Shown piece by piece: positions 36,006-48,123 of a DNA stretch of 64,000 bases (position 1 is its first letter; every line of letters starts with the position of its first letter). The position numbers were made by a program, and so were the translations under genes. The DNA lies in contig NDFF03000316.1 in assembly GCA_002150815.3 (NCBI GenBank), positions 62,001 through 126,000 on the forward strand, in the 5' to 3' direction. Below the pieces are notes generated by a model. It had not been told where the DNA came from. It ran no database searches and worked only from the letters and a program-made list of their open reading frames with translations. The DNA is from Grammothele lineata. Lineage: Eukaryota; Basidiomycota; Agaricomycetes; Polyporales; Polyporaceae.

Positions 36006-38288
36006 TCAGTGGCCGTACGGCGGCGCATCCGAGTACCCGCCCCCACCCTCGAGCGGCCTATACTCCCGAGTCCGGCGGTTCGCCTTGAGCGTTGAGGCGA
36101 GGACTGCGATGAGCAAAACGAGGACACCGCCGAGCATCCCGATGATGATCCACGAGTTCCGCATCAAAGCGCTCAAGTTCACACCGCCCGTAGCGTTATT
36201 GCCATCGGACGAAATCGCGCCCAGGACTGCGCCGTTCGCATTTTCCATGCCAGCTCCAGAGGTAGGGGCAGAGGCGGCAGTGTCATCCGCGGAAGTCAAG
36301 GCCGCGGAGGCCGCGATGCCGGTGAATGTCGGGCGCGCGGTGCTCGCGGTGGCGGGCGGGAGGGTATACGTCGAGGTGAAGTCTGCGTTGAAGGCAGCCA
36401 CACGGCGGGCGAGCATTGCGTCTGCCTCAGCCCAGGCCTGGTCGGGGTCGACAAGCTGCACGTGTTCGAGAAGGATGTGAGTATCTTTCCTCTTCTGGAG
36501 GCATAGGAGAATACTGCCAGTGGCAGGAGGTGAGGACGTACACTCAAGAGCTGCGTCTTAGGTTTTGCATAGAACGACTGGGAGTTGACATCGTCGCCGT
36601 AGTCATACAGCTGGTAAACGTTCCGCAGAAACGCGGCGCCCAGTAAGAAATCTGTGATAGAGGTTTCATGCGTGGGTCAAGTGCTCCTCGCCTTGCACGT
36701 GAAGCGTGGTGAAGTACTCACCTCCTTCTGGCACGTCGGCCTCGCCGGTGATTGAGCCAATGCAATCAGGGCCGTCCTCGGTAACATCGAGGACCACAAC
36801 CGCGTCGATTGGGTGGATTGGGTAATCGACACCGCTAACCTTCTATGTCAGCCTAGGTGCGTAAAAGAGGGGAGAACGGCACTCACGCAAACGTGAAGGT
36901 CAGGTTCATCTTCGTGTCGCACGGGAGGTGCCAAATGACAGTGCCATTATCGTCCTCCCTCTGCGCTCCCGGGAGGTCACCGTAGATGTTATCAACATAG
37001 TAAACCGGGCCAGCCACTAGCGTAGAGTGAACATTGCGTCAGAGTTAGAGGGTGTTCGGAAATGAGTGAGAATACTCACTGAACGCAGTCCCGGTATCAA
37101 AGATGGCGATGGTGTTGTCAAAAGGAATCGAAACATTCAGTTGTTGCGCATAGGTATCGACCCATGCCGAATTGCCAGTCAGTTTGTTCCCATTGGCGGC
37201 GACGGACTGTAAGTATCCCATCCACCTTGCGGGAAGGGGGGACTCAAGAACGGGTGCCTTGAGGATGTCTGTCATATTAGCGAGGACTTCGGCTGTAGCA
37301 AAGGATGATTAAACTGATCCAGGCCTGTTATACCAGAAGCGGACAGAGTACTCGAATAGTGCACGTACAAATTGTGAGAATACCTCCGTCTGAGATGCCA
37401 ATGTCGGAGCGCGACATGAGAAAGGCCGTGTAGTTGGGTAGATCGGGTTCGTTATCAAACAGCTGTGAGGACCGCGTTAGAGAGGTACTGACAGGGGTGT
37501 GGGGCTGGAAATATACATTGTACAGGATCGTCTTTCCGTTGTCTGCATAAGAGGTATTGGCAGTTATGCTCTGGATCATAGAGTCTAACGACCTGCAAGC
37601 AGCAAATGCGACGCTTTCAGTATCGTCTTTGTGATAGTTTCGAACATGTCCTAGTAGACGTACCCGCCCAAGCCAATCAGGCCATTCCACTCGCCGGGGC
37701 CATCCGATGCTGCGCCGGGGGAGATAGCTAAGGCGCGGGATTAGACAGACTCCGTCTATAGCTACACAACTGAAAGCCTACTGATTGCCTGGTTCCTGAT
37801 GGTATAGGGACCAAAGCTGATATCAGCTATGACAATTTCGCCTGTAGAGGAGGTCCCGTCCCTGCAGAAAAGAGTATGATCATCACTAATTGTAATGCTC
37901 TACTTGGCTGACAAGCGCACAAGTAGGAGGTCGTCGAGTTGAGTCCCGTCGAAAAGAGGCCATTGGGCGCCTCACCGCCGACGCTAAGAGGATCGATCCA
38001 TGTGTCTGAGCTGCCGGTATCCAGAATAACCTGTACCAAGAACCGATCGCGTAAGAGAAATATAGGAACGGTATGAGATAAGAGGGGCAGCACCTGAAAA
38101 GGTAGTCCGTTGACATAGATCGTCGCAGTATACTCGGCGTTTGCAGCATGCGCGAACCCAAAGCCATCGTTCGATTGTTGCGAGCGCTCAACAGAGACAG
38201 GGAATGTGCGTTGCCTAGGAGGAGAAACAGTAGATCCGAGAACGAGGGAGGCGAAAGGGAGGAGGGACACGATTCTGAGCCCCGGCAT
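36006..38288 (-). CDS. Membrane-anchored pepsin-family aspartic protease, tandem copy 1
   Basis: Secretory-pathway endopeptidase of family A1, about 540 aa over eleven or so exons, apparently intact. It starts MPGLRIVSLLPFASLVLGST (signal peptide) and contains FPVSVERS and YTATIYVNGLPFQ. The first catalytic Asp is at about residue 69 in VILDTGSSDTWIDP, and the second is in NTIAIFDTGTAF. Between them are EIVIADISFGPYTIRNQAI, GEWNGLIGLGG and a long insertion around PNYTAFLMSRSDIGISDGG. C-terminal parts are FLLGAAFLRNVYQLYDYGDD (the usual end of the A1 fold), a Thr/Ser/Ala stalk, then NSWIIIGMLGGVLVLLIAVL, a membrane anchor followed by KANRRTREYRP, a basic stop-transfer tail. No GPI signal is needed because the chain continues beyond the membrane segment. 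A junction using a GTTAG acceptor gives FTFAGVDYPIHPID, matching the other copies. Confidence 0.88.
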
Positions 38289-39411
38289 GACAACGATTGG
38301 TAAGGGCCAAGCGGAAGAAGTATGAGAGGAGGGAAGGGCGGCGAGGCCAGGTACTAAGGCGTCCACCAGGTCATTTTGCAGATATACGCCCGGCACAACT
38401 GACACAGCCTGAACGGATTTCGTCTCCCCGATATGACTTCACGGAGGATGTAGCGTAACGCTCCGGGGCGCTCACAGATCGCAGGCGATGTGGGCAGCGA
38501 CCTCGCGGGCCTGCATCGCTATGTTCGTCTTGTAGTAAGCGTCGTGCTAAAGAAGAATATGAACAGCATACCCGTACACGTATCAGACTCCACTTTCATC
38601 GCCGCTCACGATCCACCAATATCACAAATGAGCGGTCACCCGGCGGCCCTCAAGCTAGTAGCATGCCAGAGATCGGGGCTATCTCCGAGCGGAGCGCGTA
38701 AGCATGGAACATCACCGCATGTACGTTCAAAAGAAGACACCCACAAAGGCGGGCGCGATGAAAAGCCTTGGTGGATATCACGCTTAGCGATTCAGAGGAC
38801 GGCGGGCAGTGGAGACTGGTCGCCCAAGGCTCCTGTTCAAGAGCGCGACTGGCTCGAGTCCGGGCAACTCGGTGCGGCTGTGGCTGACAATATACAGATC
38901 GCGGGCGTGCATGAGCGCGAGATACGCCAGTACTTTGACACCCGGTGAAGACGAGAGTGTTCGACGTTCGTAGTGTGGTGTGTAGGTTTGAATTTCAAGA
39001 TGAAGGCAGTGACCCCACCGTGCAGTGCCAACGATGAATTGATGCCATCCAGGTGTCAGGGGTCCTAGTTCAAACTTCAAGGAGCTCGAGCGCTATGCTG
39101 AGAAGAGCTGTCCGACGTACCACCTTGTACTGGTCGTCCACCTACCAGACTCCAACGACCAAAACTACTACGTCAACGTAATCATGCGCTTCATGCATAT
39201 GAGAATGTAGCGTGCGCAAAGATCTACGACGGTAGGCAATCTAGATGTTGACACGTTACGGACACAGAGTCATTATACTTTGAAGACACATTAGCATAAT
39301 GTAGAAGTCACGACCACATCCTCAACGAAACGACAGAGGGATACGTCTCTCTACTAGCCATCGATCATGCCCTGCCCTGTCATGCGGCTGTGGTCTCAGC
39401 AGCAGCATCGC
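38289..39411. other. Spacer between protease copies 1 and 2
   Basis: About 1.1 kb upstream of copy 1 and downstream of copy 2. I see no supported coding frame. It should include the promoter of copy 1 and the terminator of copy 2. Confidence 0.45.
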
Positions 39412-41697
39412 TCAGTGACTGTACGGCGCTCCGTCCGAGTACCCACCCGCAAGCGGCCTGTAGTCCCGAGTCCGGCGGTTCGCCTTGATCGTTGAGACGA
39501 GAACTGCGATGAGCAAAATGAGGACACCACCGAGCATCCCGATGATGATCCACGAGTTCCGCATCAAGGCACCCAAGCTTACCCCGCCCGTGGTGCTATC
39601 GCCGTCGAACGAGAGCGCGCCCAGAACGGCGGCGTTCGTATTTTCCATGCTGGCTCCAGTGGTAGGGGCAGAGGCGGCGGTGTCGTCCGTGGATGTTAGG
39701 GCCGCAGAGTCGGGGACTCCTGTGAACGTTGGACGTGCGGTGCCGGCAGTTATGAGCGGGAGGGTGTACGTCGAGGTAAACTCTGCGTTGAAGGCGGCCA
39801 CGCGACGGGCGAGCATCGCGTCTGCTTCGACCCATGCCTGGTCGGGGTCAAGGATCTGTGTAGGAGGGGAAGAGTGTGAGTGCGTAGTCATCGCTGACGA
39901 GTTCAGTCAGCGAATGAGAAAGACATACACTGAGGAGCTGTGTCTTGGGTTTCGCAAACAACGACTGGAAATCATCTTGGATAGTGAGGTTTCCAACCTG
40001 CGAGACATCATCGCCGTAGTCATACAGCTGATATACGTTTCGTAGGAATGCGGCACCAAGAAGCCAATCTACCATCGCGGTTCCACTCGTCAGTCAAATT
40101 CCGCTCGATGAACATACGTGTGGGGTGAGCTGCTCACCGCCCTGAGGTACGTTCGAGCCGCCAGATATAGAACCGATACAATCGGGGCCGTCCTTGGTGA
40201 CGTTGTTGACGACCACTGCGTCGATGGGGTGAATCGGGTAGTCCACGCCACTAGCCCTTGTTGTCAACACCGATGCATCGGCAATGAGGCCATAATTCAG
40301 AAGAAGGCTTACGCGAATGTGAACGTTAGGTTCATCTTCGTGTCGCAGGGGAGGTGCCATACCACGAAGCCTCCATCTTGCACCTCCCTCCGCGCTCCCG
40401 GAAGGCCACCATAAACGTTATCCGCGTAGTAGACAGGGCCGAGCACTATCATAAAGGGTGTATCATGTGAGCGTTGTGAAAATTTACATAAAATATCATT
40501 GCGCACTGAATGAGGTTCCAGTGTCGAAAATCGCGACAGTGTTGTCCGGAGGCACTGTCACGTTATTCTGTTGGAAGACGTCGATGAAAGCGGAGTGGCC
40601 CGTCAACTTATTTCCATTAGCGGTGACAGATTGCAGGTACCCCATCCAACTGCTAGGAAAGGGAGACTCGAGCACTGGTGCATTGAGGATATCCGTCATG
40701 TTGGAGAGAATTTCGGCTGTAGCGAGTACAACCGAGGTAGGAAATATATCAGAGTGAAAGTCAGTTTGGACGCAATATAGGAGACGTACAAATAGTGAGT
40801 ATGCCTCCATCGGTGACGCCGATGTCCGAGCGCGACATGAGGAAAGCGGTGTAGTTGGGCAGATCGGGTTCGTTGTCGAACAACTGAGAGCGTCACAGAA
40901 TGAGAAGTTACACTTCGCTGATATTACGGTCCCACGTACATTGTACAGAATCGCCTTCCCGTTCTCGACGAAGGAAGTGTTTTGAGTGACGTTCCAGATA
41001 CTAGATGTCAACGTTCTGAAAGTGCATCTCTAAACATCAGACACTCGACTTTTTAGATCCATGACAGGACGCACCCGCCAAGACCTATCAGCCCGTTCCA
41101 TTCTCCAGGAGCATCCGCGGCCGCACCGGGAGAGATGGCTGACACAGAACATGAGGAGGGGTGCTCACAAGGCTAAATATCGCAGCTTACTGATTGCTTG
41201 ATTTACAACGGTATAGGGACCAAAGCTGATATCGGCAAGTACAATCTCGCCTGTGGAGACAGTGCCGTCCCTGCAGATAGCAACCCCGTCAACGTTGGTG
41301 ATATAGTCCCACTTAACTGGCAAACATACACATATTCAGTTGTGGAGTTGAGTCCCGTCGAGACGAGGCCATTGGGCACCGTGCCACCAATACTCAGAGG
41401 ATCAATCCACGTATCTGAGCTTCCCGTATCCAAAACAACCTGATTCATGGGTATGTGTGAGCGAGTCCTTAAAACCGGCCATAGAGAGATGCAAATCACC
41501 TGGAAAGGTATTCCGTTCACATAGATCGTTGCAGTGTACTCGTCGTTCGCAGCGTGTGCGAACCCAAATCCAGCGCTCGAGTTCTGCGAACGTGTGACAG
41601 AGACGGGGAATGTGCGCTCTTGCCTTGGCGGAAGGACTGCAGACCCCAAAGCTAGGAAGACGAATGGAAGTAGAGCCACAAATTTCAGCCCCAGCAT
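39412..41697 (-). CDS. Membrane-anchored pepsin-family aspartic protease, tandem copy 2
   Basis: Paralogue of copy 1 with the same layout. The start is MLGLKFVALLPFVFLALGSA (signal peptide), then PPRQERTFPVSVTRS, YTATIYVNGIPFQ, the first active site VVLDTGSSDTWIDP, TTEYVDGTVSTGEIVLADIS spliced through a GTATGT donor, FLLGAAFLRNVYQLYDYGDD, and the second active site NTVAIFDTGTSF in the middle of the chain. The C terminus is a Thr/Ser stalk, the anchor NSWIIIGMLGGVLILLIAVL and KANRRTRDYRPLAGG. It contains an extra VGNLTIQDD-like insert after YDYGDDVSQ relative to copy 1. All splice junctions examined are canonical and in phase, so it looks functional. The start-to-start distance to copy 1 is about 3.4 kb. 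Confidence 0.88.
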
Positions 41698-42870
41698 AGT
41701 AATATATAGCGAGAGAATAGAATATGTGAACGCTATGGAAATAGGCCCAACAAGGGTGCTGCGAGCTGAGCGGTAGGAAAGGGAAAGGAGGTGAAAGCCG
41801 GGGTGAAGTGCAACGGAGCAACGAAACGCGTACCTCGGAAGGCTCATACAAATATACTCCGTGGATTACCGGCACAGCCGGACCACATTGTCGCGCGAAG
41901 AACGGTGTAAATGGGGGTAGCGCCACCGCCAGTCCTTCAAATCACAGGCAAGGCTAGCCGTAACCTTGACCTGCGCCGCCGCTCCGGAGGTTGGGGTTTT
42001 GGGCAGCGGCTCTCTGACAGAACATCCCTATCCCCATCGGAGAATTGGGCCCTCGTCAACCGCACTACCATCACCGCTCATGTTACCGAAGAAGGCCGTG
42101 CCGCGGGCGGCGGGGCGGCCTGTAGGGGGCCTTGTACGTTCACATTCGGGGCGAGAGAATCAAAGCGATGGGAAAGGATGCCTGAACGCGTATCTTCGTC
42201 ATGTGCAAAGCGAGTCGTTTACACTCCGTCGCCGCCTTCGTGTTGATGTTTTCAAGGAGTCAGTCCAAGTTTGAACGGCATCGATCGGACTCGTCTCACT
42301 GGCAGCGCCGTGCAAGCTTCGATGACAGTTATGCAGTTTCCGAAAAACTCCAACGCCAGAGGAACGTCAGCGAGATTAGTGCGAATATCGGAGGCCGACG
42401 CACCTAAAGCGTGCCCACAGCTGGCCACGGTCTCGGTCAACGCTCACGGCGGTAACTTTGTGCAAGCGCTAACACTGTCACGTCTGCAGGATAAGGCAGG
42501 ATAGCGGCCCCTGTTTCGCTCGTTCGGGCGCCGACCATTTTCAAAGTCCGCCCGTTGACTTGAATCAAACGGCCGCCTGTCGGGTGTAGGTTGGGCGTTT
42601 CCTCGCCATTATAACTAGGAGTAAGCGGGTGATGAAATGCCTTGTAACGGCGTTTCCGCCGTGGTTGATCCCAATCGCGACAAGCTTCGTACATTCATGG
42701 AGTGTGCAACCCAACCTGGCCAGTGGTTGATATACCAGCAACAAGGACAGAATACAGTAGTATTAATTGCATGTGTAAGCGACAACATAACAAAAGATTT
42801 AAGAAGTTGTCAAGTATGTAGTAAGTCCATCTCGTCCACCAACGTCGTCTTCATCTGGCATGGTCAATAC
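41698..42870. other. Spacer between protease copies 2 and 3
   Basis: About 1.2 kb. Part of it, near 41880-41923 and 42071-42082, is similar to the segment upstream of copy 3 (near 45343-45389 and 45524-45535), which suggests that promoter DNA was duplicated along with the gene. No other coding frame is supported. Confidence 0.5.
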
Positions 42871-45175
42871 TTAGTGTCCGTACGGTGCTCCGTCCGAGTA
42901 CCCTCCCCCTGCCATAAGCGGTTTGTAGCCTCTCGTCCGGCGGTTCGCCTTCAGCGTCGAGACGAGAACCGCGATGAGCAAGATGAGGACACCGCCGAGC
43001 ATCCCGATGATAATCCACGAATTGCGCATCAACCCGCTCAGGCTCACTCCGCCGTCCGTTATGACGTCGTCGCTGTCAAGCGAGAGCGCGCCAGCGACTG
43101 CGGCATTCGAGTTGCCCGTGCTTGCGCCTGTCGCGGAGGCAGGCGCGGTGGTGTCGTCTACGGAGGTCAGGGATGCGGAGGCAGGAGCGCCGGAGAATGT
43201 CGGGCGCGCGGTACCGGTGGTGGCGGGTGAAAGGGTATATGTGGACGTGAAGTCGGCGTTGAAAGCGGCGACACGGCGGGCAAGCATTGCGTCCGCCTCG
43301 GCCCATGCTTGATCCGCATCAACGACCTGTAAACGGAGGGACGAGTGTCACGGTGAGTGTTTGGGTCCCACGATTCATGCGATCGGGAGGACGTACGCTG
43401 AGAAGCTGTGTCTTGGGCTTCGCAAGAACCGACTGGAAGTCAGGATTCACCATTTGGTTCCCGATCTGCGTGACGTTATCGCCGTAGTCATAGACCTGGT
43501 ACACATTCCGCAGGAACGCAGCACCCAGCAGGAAATCTGTTATAGGAGGCCCACGGGTAAGTAAGACGCCGATCAGCACGCAGGGATGTAGGGATAACAC
43601 TCACCACCCTGTGGCACATCTGAGGCGCCGAAAATTGAGCCGACGCAATCCGGGCCGTCCTTGGTGATATCGAGGGTAACCACCGCGTCGAGGGGATGGA
43701 TTGGGTAGTCGACGCCGCTGGTGTTTTGGGTTAGCGTTGCTGCATGCGACCGAACTTGTAAGAACGAGCACTCACGCGAACGTAAAGGTGAGGTTCATCT
43801 TCGTATCACAGGGGAGATGCCATATCACGACACCGTCATCCTGTTGTTCCCTCTGTGCCCCCGGAAGACCACCATAGATGTTGTCTGCGTAGTATACCGG
43901 GCCGCGCACTAATTGGTGGCGTAACCTGGTCAGTACCAATATCTCAGCTCTAACGAAGAGAACAAGAAAACGTACTCAGTGAGGTTCCAGTATCGAAGAT
44001 AGCGATGGTGTTGTCCGAAGGGATCGAGATGTTGAGCTGCTGCACATAGGTATCGACCCAGGCGGAATGACCGGTCAATTTGTTCCCGTTTGCAGTGACC
44101 GACTGCAAATACGCGATCCAGCTGGCGGGAACGGGAGACTCGAGCACAGGTGCTTTCAGGACGTCCGTCATGTTGGCCGGGACTTCGGCTGCGGCAAAAG
44201 ATGATCGCGTTGAGAAACCACCTTTGCGAACTGGATAGGTGTACGTACAAACTGTGAGGATTCCTCCGTCCGAGATGCCGATGTCAGAGCGCGACATGAG
44301 GAATGCGGTGTAGTTGGGAAGATCAGGTTCGTTGTCGAAAAGCTGAAAGATTGAACGTGTTCGTCTGTGTGAAAATACACCAGCTGCAGAATGAAGGGAA
44401 CGTACGTTGTACAGAATCGCCTTTCCGTTGTCTTCGTAGGGAGTGTTCCTAGTGAGGTTCCAAATCTGCGATCCTTCTGACCTGCGAATCCAGTAGTCAG
44501 CGTGAGGATTACTACGGATTTGGATTTGGTATCCGAGTCAAACGCACCCGCCCAGACCGATCAAGCCATTCCACTCTCCAGGACCATCCGATGCCGCACC
44601 AGGAGAGATAGCTAAGAAATATGGTTAAACGATCTGTTCGTGGGGCTCAATAACACACAGCTTACTGATTGCCTGGTTCACAACGGTGTAGGGGCCGAAA
44701 CTGACATCGGCGAGGACGATTTCGCCGGTGGATGAGGTACCATCCCTGCACGTGAAAGCATGATCAACGCTCGCTATGGAATTCTAGTTGACTCAGGGAC
44801 ATACAAGTAACTGGTGGTTGAGTTGAGCCCCGTCTTGAAGAGGCCGTTCGGCACTTGGCCGCCGACGCTGAGAGGGTCAATCCATGTGTCCGAACTCCCG
44901 GTGTCCAGAATAACCTTCACCACAGCCGAGCCGCTTAAGCCGAGCCAAAAGATGGTTCAGAATAAAACTCCCCTCACCTGGAAGGGAATTCCGTTGACGT
45001 AGATCGTCGCGGTGTATTCAGCGTTTGCAGCATGTGCGAACCCAAATCCAGCGCTCGAGTTCTGCGAGCGCGTGATGGAGACGGGGAACGTGCGCTCCTG
45101 CCTTGGTGGAAGGAGTGCAGAGCCGAGGGCGAGGGAGACGAAAGGGAGAAGAGCCGCAAATCTGAGCCCTAGCAT
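42871..45175 (-). CDS. Membrane-anchored pepsin-family aspartic protease, tandem copy 3
   Basis: Third paralogue, closest in its N terminus to copy 2. The start is MLGLRFAALLPFVSLALGSA, then PPRQERTFPVSITRS, YTATIYVNGIPFQ, VILDTGSSDTWIDP, the SRSDIGISDGGILTV insertion, NTIAIFDTGTSL with the second catalytic Asp, AGVDYPIHPLDAVVTLDITK, FLLGAAFLRNVYQVYDYGDN and a stalk with FSGAPASASLTSVDD. The anchor NSWIIIGMLGGVLILLIAVL is followed by KANRRTRGYKPLMAGGG. The membrane segment is the most conserved part of all three C termini, whereas the stalk varies, which suggests selection on anchoring. It appears intact. The start is 3.48 kb upstream of copy 2's on this strand. Confidence 0.88.
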
Positions 45176-46240
45176 GACGGATATCGGTAGGGGAGAGTAC
45201 ACTAGAAGGAAATGCGAGGAAGGGGCCGCGATCTCAAAAGCAGAAGAAGATGAAGCTAGAGAAAGGAATGAAGGGCAACGACACGACGAAAGACATACCT
45301 GAAGCTACACTTGCAGATATACGTCCAGTGCGACCGACATGCCCGGATCACGTCGCCGCGCGAAGACTCGTGTAGATGGTGGTAGCGATACGTCGGGCGC
45401 GCTCGGGTTGTAGGCAATGTCGGTCGCGACTTTGCTGTGCATCGCCCCCCGAGCGGTCGAAGTATTGGAAGATCGCTGGAAGGAAGCTCCTGTCCGCGTT
45501 GAAGGGTTGAACTCCACTCCCATCACCGCTCATGCTATCCCACTCTTAGGCGGCCTCTGCATCTGCACGATCGGAGCGGGACCGACCACATTTGCGATCG
45601 ACGCGCAAGCAGACTAGACGAAGCACTTGCGCAGTACGCAGTGTCGTATAAACGGCTGCCTTATTACTCTCGCGCCATGTTCAATTTCACGTCGATTTCA
45701 CCCTCCCGGAGAAGTTTTCAAGTTGGTAACGACATTGATACTGCCTCAGCCTACAAATTCAAAGGCAAAAGCGCATTGAAGTGGTGCTCAAATCGGTGCA
45801 AATGGCAGAGCATGACATACCTGACCGTGCCTCATGGCAATTCCGGCGCAACGCGCTGAAATTGATGGAAGATGAGTGTAAACGCGCGTGAGCGGTCAGT
45901 TCGGCGACGCAGCGCATCCGAAAGCGGCAGAGTGTTATGTCAGGCGCGTGTCTAAGAGACGCCGGCTGCTTCCTGATCTCAAGCAGAGTGCCGCGCCACG
46001 CTCGCACGTTCAAACGTGACGGATGGCGGTGGTCATCGACCTCACAATAAAATTCAGTCCCATGACTACTACTACATTTTTATGGTAAGCGTAGTCTAGA
46101 TGTCCTAACGAATTTCAAGCACCACAGTACTATTCCGACTGTATCATGTCTTTCTATCTACCAAACCTCGCGGGGGGCTGTGTCCCGCAGGCGAGTACCT
46201 CAGGAAGAGGCCTCGAATCCGGACGATAGGGAAAGGGGAA
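45176..46240. other. Region upstream of protease copy 3
   Basis: About 1.1 kb. The first 400 bases resemble the upstream region of copy 2 in places. The remainder contains no supported gene. Confidence 0.45.
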
Positions 46241-47043
46241 TCAGCGTAACTGAGTTCGGCGCCCCCGATGTGCGACTATATCATCGTCGGATTCTCGGTA
46301 TCCTTCCGAGGCTCTCGGACACCAACTCCCGGACGTGCGCGAGGACGAGAGGAGGCGTGCGCAGGTCGTGACCCGGAATTTGGGAGCTGCCTCCATGGTT
46401 GACTTTTCTGGTGGCCCGAGACGATAGTTGATGTGTTCAGGCGGGAAATTGGTGAGGTCCATCAAGGACATGAGCTCTGGCGAGTTGGGGATGGGGAAGT
46501 CGTTGAAGCGGGAAAAACGATGGGAAAGGGGGCCGACGCGGTATTGTGTGAATAGTGCCGCTGAACGGACTACCGGAGCCGCCTGCACGGCTTCTTGCAC
46601 CGCGATTGTCGGTAGACTCCGTCGACTCGCGCTGACGATTCGTTGGTGATATAGCGACGCGAAACCACTGGCCATGCTTGCTACCTGCGGGGCCTCAGAC
46701 GTTGGAAGGGGGAGCCGCACCCTTCCGCACTAAGGGGCCGACGCCTATCTCTCCAATGTCGGCCCGCCCGAGGGTGCGCCACAGGACCACCGACGGAGGG
46801 AGCAGCAACTAACCCAAGCAAGGAAATAGTGAGCAGCAATGTTAGGAGAAAAGGCTGGGGAAGCGTACCATGCTAGCGGAAGCCTGAAGGAAGCAGGACT
46901 CGCGATATGATAAGAGCCCGAAGGGTTTGAGCGGATGTGGATGACGTTCGCTGTTGCGTTGATTGTGTGCTGCTGAGTAGTTTATCTGCGAGGAGACGAC
47001 CGTGCCGGTTGCAAGATCGACGATGACCATATCGACGGCGCAT
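46241..47043 (-). other. Possible small gene(s), uncertain model
   Basis: A TATAAAT box on the minus strand at 47117-47111 precedes two overlapping start codons. ATG at 47043 opens MRRRYGHRRSC...LLADKLLSS, about 56 aa to a stop. ATG at 47030 opens MVIVDLATGTVVSSQINYSA, which stays open to a GTACGC donor and could splice at a GTTAG acceptor to a stretch containing ADIGEIGVGPLVRKGAAPP. Further downstream a 159-aa open frame at 46720-46241 has FNDFPIPNSPELMSLMDLTN and looks protein-like. I could not join these into one convincing model. The 18-nt word coding ADKLLS in the first frame is shared exactly with the small gene at 18.6 kb. Confidence 0.35.
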
Positions 47044-47110
47044 GTTCGCGAGGAGGGACGAGGGTAGACGGAGGTGAAGTGCTGACCCTCGACGTTCGTT
47101 TCCCCTTCCT

Positions 47111-47117
47111 ATTTATA
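47111..47117 (-). promoter_or_regulatory. TATA box at the 47-kb locus
   Basis: TATAAAT on the minus strand, 68-87 bases upstream of the two candidate starts at 47043 and 47030. Confidence 0.4.
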
Positions 47118-48123
47118 AGCGACGGGGAGAGGCTTAACGTATTCGCTTTGTGAGGATGTGTAGCACTCCACTGAGGAGCCACATTGTCCAAAAAATTTAC
47201 ATGAACAAAGCACAGCAGCCTACTGTGGCCACGCGCAGTTACGTCTCCGGCGCCGCTCGTCCCACGGATCGTTGTCTGCTATACACACAAAGCGCAGTAC
47301 TCACAATGGACGTCCCGGTTTTTGGAGCTGAGGAAACGTCGGCCGACAGCCTCATGCCCACGCCAAAGCTGTGTCTCACTGCAAAACAGGAACGCGCTAT
47401 CTTGCGCGAACTCCGCCTGTTGTCCGGGATTCCAGTGGCAGAGGGCCCGTGCAACTGAACGCAGCGAGTGACATCCGAGTCCTTCAGCTACACTAGTGAT
47501 CACTTTAAGCAACGCGCATCAGCACTTTAGTACGGAGGAACAAGCACTGAAGTACATACCTCGCACCTCGTACTATAGCTCCGAAGCACGGGGCAATAGT
47601 CAAGCCCTTAGTAGGAAGACCACCGCAAACTCGACCCGAGCGACGGCCACATTGAACAAGCGGCGCAGCTTTGAGCATTGTTCCTTGTATTGCGCGAAAG
47701 CTAGCAATACCAAAAATTGTCCCAGCCTCAAACCTCAATCAGCGCAGAGAATAGTGGGCGAGAGCGAGGAGATAAGGTCGGGTCCGCGTCCGAGTCAGTC
47801 GAGACGATGGGGTTTAGTTCAAGACGTCTGAGTGGTGCTTAGTAAGAGGAAGCTTGACACTCCACGTGGCTGCATCACTTCGAATGGGCGCTTGCGCAGA
47901 ACGGCCTGGCGGTGCGTGTGCTCTAAGTACTACTTGAACACGCTGTACACCAATCTCATTCGATGACTGCAGGTGAACACTCTGCCACAAGTCCTCGATT
48001 CATCTAGTCGACATCCTCTTTGTGTCAATTTCTCTAGATGCCCTATACAAAATTAACGACTATCTGGCTCAGTCCGAGCCCTGTATTTACCTCCTCCAGC
48101 CTCCAGCCAGCCTCAACTATTGA
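47118..48123. other. Intergenic region
   Basis: About 1 kb. A 50-codon open frame at about 47307-47459 (+), MDVPVFGAEETSADSLM..., is the only one with some protein character and has no other support. A TATACAAA element near 48043 may serve the downstream gene. Confidence 0.4.

Noticed and set aside
47150..47458. 102-aa plus-strand frame at the 47-kb locus
   Set aside because: It has no domain, overlaps the minus-strand promoter region and lacks a TATA element or intron support.
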